The position numbers and the translations under genes were made by a program. From NCBI GenBank assembly GCA_017983615.1, contig JAGOBB010000004.1:1-64000 (forward strand): DNA of 64,000 bases, given 5' to 3'. Source of the stretch: Azonexus sp. Its GTDB lineage: Bacteria > Pseudomonadota > Gammaproteobacteria > Burkholderiales > Rhodocyclaceae. Within the stretch, counting starts at the first letter, position 1, and each line of letters starts with the position of its first letter. The notes beneath the pieces are model-generated. The model did no database searches. It saw only the letters and a list, made by a program, of their open reading frames with translations, and was not told the origin of the DNA. Below are positions 60,792 to 64,000 of the stretch, piece after piece.

Positions 60792-62201
60792 TCAGCGCTC
60801 TGCGGCTCCTTCGCTCTCGCTGCGAAACATGGCCGGCGTCAAGTCGTGTTTCTGCAACAGCCGGTAGAACTCCGTGCGATTGCGCTCGGCAATCCGTGCG
60901 GCATCAGCGACACTGCCATCGGTCAGTTTCAACAGCTGGACGAGGTAGTTGCGCTCGAAGCGCTGTTTGGCATCGGCATAGGTCAGCGCATCCATGGCGG
61001 GGACCCGCAGCGCGCGCTGGACGAGTGTCAGCGGAATCAGCGGCGTGGAAGTCAGGGCGCAGCTTTGTTCAACCACGTTGAAGAGTTGTCGGACATTGCC
61101 CGGCCATGATGCTGTGGCCAGCGCTTCAAGGGCTTCCGGAGCAAAGCCGTTGACCGGTTTGCCATACTTGCCGGCCAGCAACTGGACGAAATGCGACGCC
61201 AGCAACGGAATATCCTCGCGCCGCTCGTCAAGGCGCGGCAGATTCAGCGAAACGACATCAAGTCGGTAATAGAGATCCTCGCGGAACTGGCCCTGCGCCA
61301 TGGCTGCGTCCAGATCGCGATGGGTCGCTGAGAGCAGGCGAACATCAACCGGCTCCGCCTTGGTCGTACCGACGGGCCGGACGACGCGCTCCTGCAGTAC
61401 CCGCAGCAACTTGACCTGCAGCGCCAGCGGCATGTCGCCGATTTCGTCGAGGAACAGCGTACCGCCGTTGGCTGCCTGGAACAAACCAACGCGGCTTGCA
61501 CCTGCGCCGGTAAAAGCACCTTTGGCATGCCCGAACAGCTCAGACTCAAGAAGTTGTTCGGGAATTGCACCGCAGTTGATGGCCACAAACGGCCCCTTCG
61601 CCCGCGGGCTGGCCCGGTGAATAGCGCGTGCCAGAACCTCCTTGCCAGTGCCGCTTTCGCCACGAATCAGTACGCTGGCGTCGGAGGCCGCCACCATGCG
61701 TGCCTCGGCCATCAATTCGGCCATGCGGCTGCTACGGAAAACCACACCAGCCATCCAGGCATCGTCACCCTGTACCGTTGCGGGTACCTCGTCGCCAACC
61801 GGCGAGGTCGGCGCCGACAGCAACAGGGCACGATCGATCTTTTCGAGCAGTATCTGGCTATCGAAGGGCTTGGTCAGGTAGCCGAAAACACCTCGGGACG
61901 TTGCGTCGACCGCATCGGGGATGTTTCCGTGCGCCGTCAGCAGGATGACCGGCAGCGTTGGTCGTGTCCGTCGAACCTCCTCGAACAAGGCGAGGCCATC
62001 CTGGCCGGGGAGGCGCACATCGCTGACCACAACCCGAGGCGGGTCAACAGCGATCTGGGCCAGCGCCTGCTCCGCCGAGCCCACGGCGGTTACCCGGAAG
62101 CCCCTCGCCCGCAGGCGCATGGTCAGCAGGCGCAGGATATCCTCGTCGTCATCGACGACCAGCACATGAGCGCCGGCAGAACGTGATGCCGGCACCGTCA
62201 T
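60792..62201 (-). CDS. glrR: GlrR-type sigma-54-dependent response regulator
   Basis: A 469-residue NtrC-family activator: receiver domain (VVVSDVRLPGQDG), AAA+ domain with GESGTGKEVLARAI, the sigma-54 contact loop GAFTGAGASR, and DEIGDMPLALQVKLLRVLQE, and a Fis-type HTH (VADAARIAERNRTEFYRLL). In enteric bacteria GlrR activates small RNA and envelope genes. Order here, glrR-qseG-glrK on one strand, is the same as in E. coli. The start at 62201 overlaps the qseG stop codon by 4 bases. Confidence 0.93.
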   Translation of the reverse strand: MTVPASRSAGAHVLVVDDDEDILRLLTMRLRARGFRVTAVGSAEQALAQIAVDPPRVVVSDVRLPGQDGLALFEEVRRTRPTLPVILLTAHGNIPDAVDATSRGVFGYLTKPFDSQILLEKIDRALLLSAPTSPVGDEVPATVQGDDAWMAGVVFRSSRMAELMAEARMVAASDASVLIRGESGTGKEVLARAIHRASPRAKGPFVAINCGAIPEQLLESELFGHAKGAFTGAGASRVGLFQAANGGTLFLDEIGDMPLALQVKLLRVLQERVVRPVGTTKAEPVDVRLLSATHRDLDAAMAQGQFREDLYYRLDVVSLNLPRLDERREDIPLLASHFVQLLAGKYGKPVNGFAPEALEALATASWPGNVRQLFNVVEQSCALTSTPLIPLTLVQRALRVPAMDALTYADAKQRFERNYLVQLLKLTDGSVADAARIAERNRTEFYRLLQKHDLTPAMFRSESEGAAER

Positions 62202-62749
62202 CGCTTGATGCCTCCAGGCCTGAGGGCTGGTGGCCGAGGCGTCAGGGTGCGCTCGATATCGGCAAGGCTGTCGAGCTTTTCCTGCAGTTCGGTCGCCTTG
62301 CGCTGGCTGTCCTTCAACTGCAGCCCCTGTTTTTCCAGTTGGGCTTCGAGTTTGGTCCGCTCCAGGTAGTTGTCGGCAATCTCCCGGGCCAGCGGGTGAA
62401 AGGCAATTGCCGCCGGTTCGGTCGATTTCAGGACGCTGTCGAGGAGCGACAATGCCTTGCCCAGATCCTGCTGAACTCGCGGATGCCCGAGCAGCATCGC
62501 CATTCTGACCTGGGTATAGGGTGTCTGCGGAACGGCGACGAGCACCATGCGCTCCCGTCCGAGTTCGGCCGGCGTCATTCGCGACAAGCCCTGGTAATAG
62601 ACCAGCGCCGCTTCCGGCGATGGATCGTCCTGACGCGCCGCAGGCTTCTTGGCCGGCGGCGTCGTGCAACCGCTCACCACCAACATGAATGCGGTCACCC
62701 AGGCCAACCTTGCCAGTCGGCCGCACAAAGAATGTTTGTTACTGCTCAT
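62198..62749 (-). CDS. qseG: QseG-like outer membrane lipoprotein
   Basis: A 183-residue lipoprotein between glrK and glrR, the position of QseG (YfhG). The lipobox is VVSGC (Cys about residue 28); then a helical TPR-like region (EAALVYYQGLSRMTPAELGRE) and a coiled coil ending in DIERTLTPRPP. QseG interacts with the sensor GlrK in E. coli. Start at 62749 overlaps glrK by 11 bases; the longer frame is antisense to it. Confidence 0.8.
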   Translation of the reverse strand: MSSNKHSLCGRLARLAWVTAFMLVVSGCTTPPAKKPAARQDDPSPEAALVYYQGLSRMTPAELGRERMVLVAVPQTPYTQVRMAMLLGHPRVQQDLGKALSLLDSVLKSTEPAAIAFHPLAREIADNYLERTKLEAQLEKQGLQLKDSQRKATELQEKLDSLADIERTLTPRPPALRPGGIKR

Positions 62750-64000
62750 CAGGTATTTCCACACAAAAATGGGCGCCCGCAGCCTGCGGGAGAAGATAGA
62801 CCGCGCCACCCATGGCACGAACCAGTTCGCGAACAATGGACAAACCGACACCGCTCCCCTGCCGCGGCGCCGGTGCCATACGCTGCCCCTGGACGAAGGG
62901 GTCGAAAATACGCTGGCGATCCTCCTCGGCAACACCCGGTCCCTGATCGATGCATTCGAAGCGCCAGAGTCCATCGACATGCGTGGCGTTCAGGCGGATT
63001 TCCCCGCCCTCAGGACTGAAGTCGATCGCGTTCGACAAGAGATTGTCCAGAACCACTGTCATTTTTTCAGCGTCGAGCATGGCCACCTCATCGGCAGCCT
63101 CGACAACGACCTTGAGTTGTCGGGACTGGCTATGCAGTTCGCGGCGCTGGGCCACCGAGGCCAGCAGCTTGCGCGGCTTGACCGGCGCGATCTGTAGCCG
63201 GCGTGCCTCAAACGCGGCGGCGTTGAGCGTCAGCAGGCTTTCGATTTGCTCCTGCAAGCCACGGACATTGTGCTGCAGGATATCGACCACCTCACGCTGG
63301 CCCGATGCGAGCGGCCCCGGCACCTCTTCCCGCAGCAGGGAAATCCCCTCCTTCAATGCGGTCAGCGGCGTTTTCAGTTCATGCGACACGTGCCGGAGCG
63401 CCCGCTCACGATCGGACTCAAGTTCTGCCAGCCGCTGGCGGAGCCAGTCGAGACGCTTGCCCAACTGGCGCAAGTCGGCTGGCCCACCCACCTTGACCGC
63501 TTCGTCAAAGCGACTGGCGCCGAGGCGGATGATCGCCTGCTCCAGATGGCGTACCGGCCGGACCAGCCACCACCCCATGGCCAGCGCAACCAGCAGGGCG
63601 CCGAGCAGCGCCAGGCCAATTCTGGCACCCAGTTTCAGACGATTGGCTTCCAGCAGCTCCAGGGATTTGCGATTCTGCGCTTCTATCCAGCGTTGCCCGC
63701 CCTGCTTTAGAAGGCCGTTCAATTCGGCCATGCGCCCGAGCAGCGGGATGATTTCAGCCTGGGGAATATTCTGTTCGAGGCCGCTACGCAGGGCTTCGGC
63801 GACCATCCGCCAACCGCCCAGCAAAGGAATCAACGGCTCGGCGGAGATCGCATCAAGACGGTCTACAACGACCAGGGATTGCGCCAGATGCTCGTCGAAG
63901 CGCTGGCGAAATACCGGGTTGTCGAGCACCAGATATTGGCGGGCACTCCGCTCGATATCGACCGTACGCTCACCCAGTTCCTGGATCGCAGCCGTCAACT
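62739..64000 (-). CDS. glrK: GlrK-type sensor histidine kinase (5' end missing)
   Basis: At least 419 residues of a membrane sensor kinase; the frame is open to the window edge, so the N-terminal membrane segment and start lie outside. Visible: periplasmic four-helix sensor, a membrane segment (LALLGALLVALAMGWWLV), HAMP linker, HisKA (HVSHELKTPLTALKEG) and HATPase_c (LLSNAIDFSPEGG, GSGVGLSIVRELV). With qseG and glrR it forms the GlrKR system. Confidence 0.9.
   Translation of the reverse strand, partial: LTAAIQELGERTVDIERSARQYLVLDNPVFRQRFDEHLAQSLVVVDRLDAISAEPLIPLLGGWRMVAEALRSGLEQNIPQAEIIPLLGRMAELNGLLKQGGQRWIEAQNRKSLELLEANRLKLGARIGLALLGALLVALAMGWWLVRPVRHLEQAIIRLGASRFDEAVKVGGPADLRQLGKRLDWLRQRLAELESDRERALRHVSHELKTPLTALKEGISLLREEVPGPLASGQREVVDILQHNVRGLQEQIESLLTLNAAAFEARRLQIAPVKPRKLLASVAQRRELHSQSRQLKVVVEAADEVAMLDAEKMTVVLDNLLSNAIDFSPEGGEIRLNATHVDGLWRFECIDQGPGVAEEDRQRIFDPFVQGQRMAPAPRQGSGVGLSIVRELVRAMGGAVYLLPQAAGAHFCVEIPDEQ

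Overview
The window looks like the chromosome of a betaproteobacterium, most likely a Rhodocyclales member of the Dechloromonas/Azonexus kind. I infer this from gene content: a polyhydroxyalkanoate phasin, a GlrK-QseG-GlrR sigma-54 system, an ErcA-like protein with a sensor kinase, a Do-type protease, and a GC-rich background. There is no prophage, insertion sequence, CRISPR array or rRNA. Two identical tRNA-Arg genes are the only RNA genes I can support.

Layout. 0.3-6.6 kb: patatin-like lipase, CreA, a cupin, a secreted esterase and a large divergent class A penicillin-binding protein. 6.8-10.3 kb (minus strand): a four-gene lipid operon, BtaA-BtaB (betaine lipid DGTS synthesis), a HAD phosphatase and a fatty acid desaturase. 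10.6-12.4 kb: small exported protein and DegQ-type protease. 12.6-22.1 kb: an accessory-looking block with lower GC: hydrolase, LysR, an MFS-EthD-ABM/cupin-isocitrate-lyase-like-RidA-GNAT cluster, another cupin, a PEBP protein, AraC and a dienelactone hydrolase. 22.1-28.8 kb: YecA-like SEC-C protein, a molybdenum hydroxylase operon (IorA, IorB, XdhC, MocA) with a divergent AraC regulator, and MsrB. 29.1-33.9 kb: a hybrid histidine kinase translationally coupled to a REC-PAS-GGDEF cyclase. 34-44.4 kb: Tag, thiopurine methyltransferase, AraC/MFS pair, radical SAM/thioesterase pair, YajD, YjbQ, membrane proteins, an orphan Hcp with a TPR-methyltransferase. 44.5-57.1 kb: parE and parC about 8 kb apart, with a PilJ-N protein, a large radical SAM protein, CsgG-like and Sel1 proteins, and the kinase/ErcA pair between them. 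57.3-64 kb: phasin with PhaR-type palindromes, Sir2 deacylase, FliL-like protein, tRNA-Arg pair, a stand-alone lipoyl domain, a BON protein and the glrR-qseG-glrK operon, cut by the window end.

The most striking signal is not a gene. A bipartite element of about 38 bp, with core AATGCTACGGTCGGCC followed at fixed spacing by an A/T-rich segment, GGCC and a second A/T-rich segment, occurs 13 times on both strands. Most copies are at gene ends or between genes, but four lie inside conserved reading frames (XdhC, YjbQ, radical SAM, ParC) and one overlaps an AraC stop codon. It is absent from the accessory block. Its architecture resembles the DNA uptake sequences of Pasteurellaceae (core plus phased A/T-rich segments), but the core is different and I know of no description of it. 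A chromosome-organising protein site is the main alternative.
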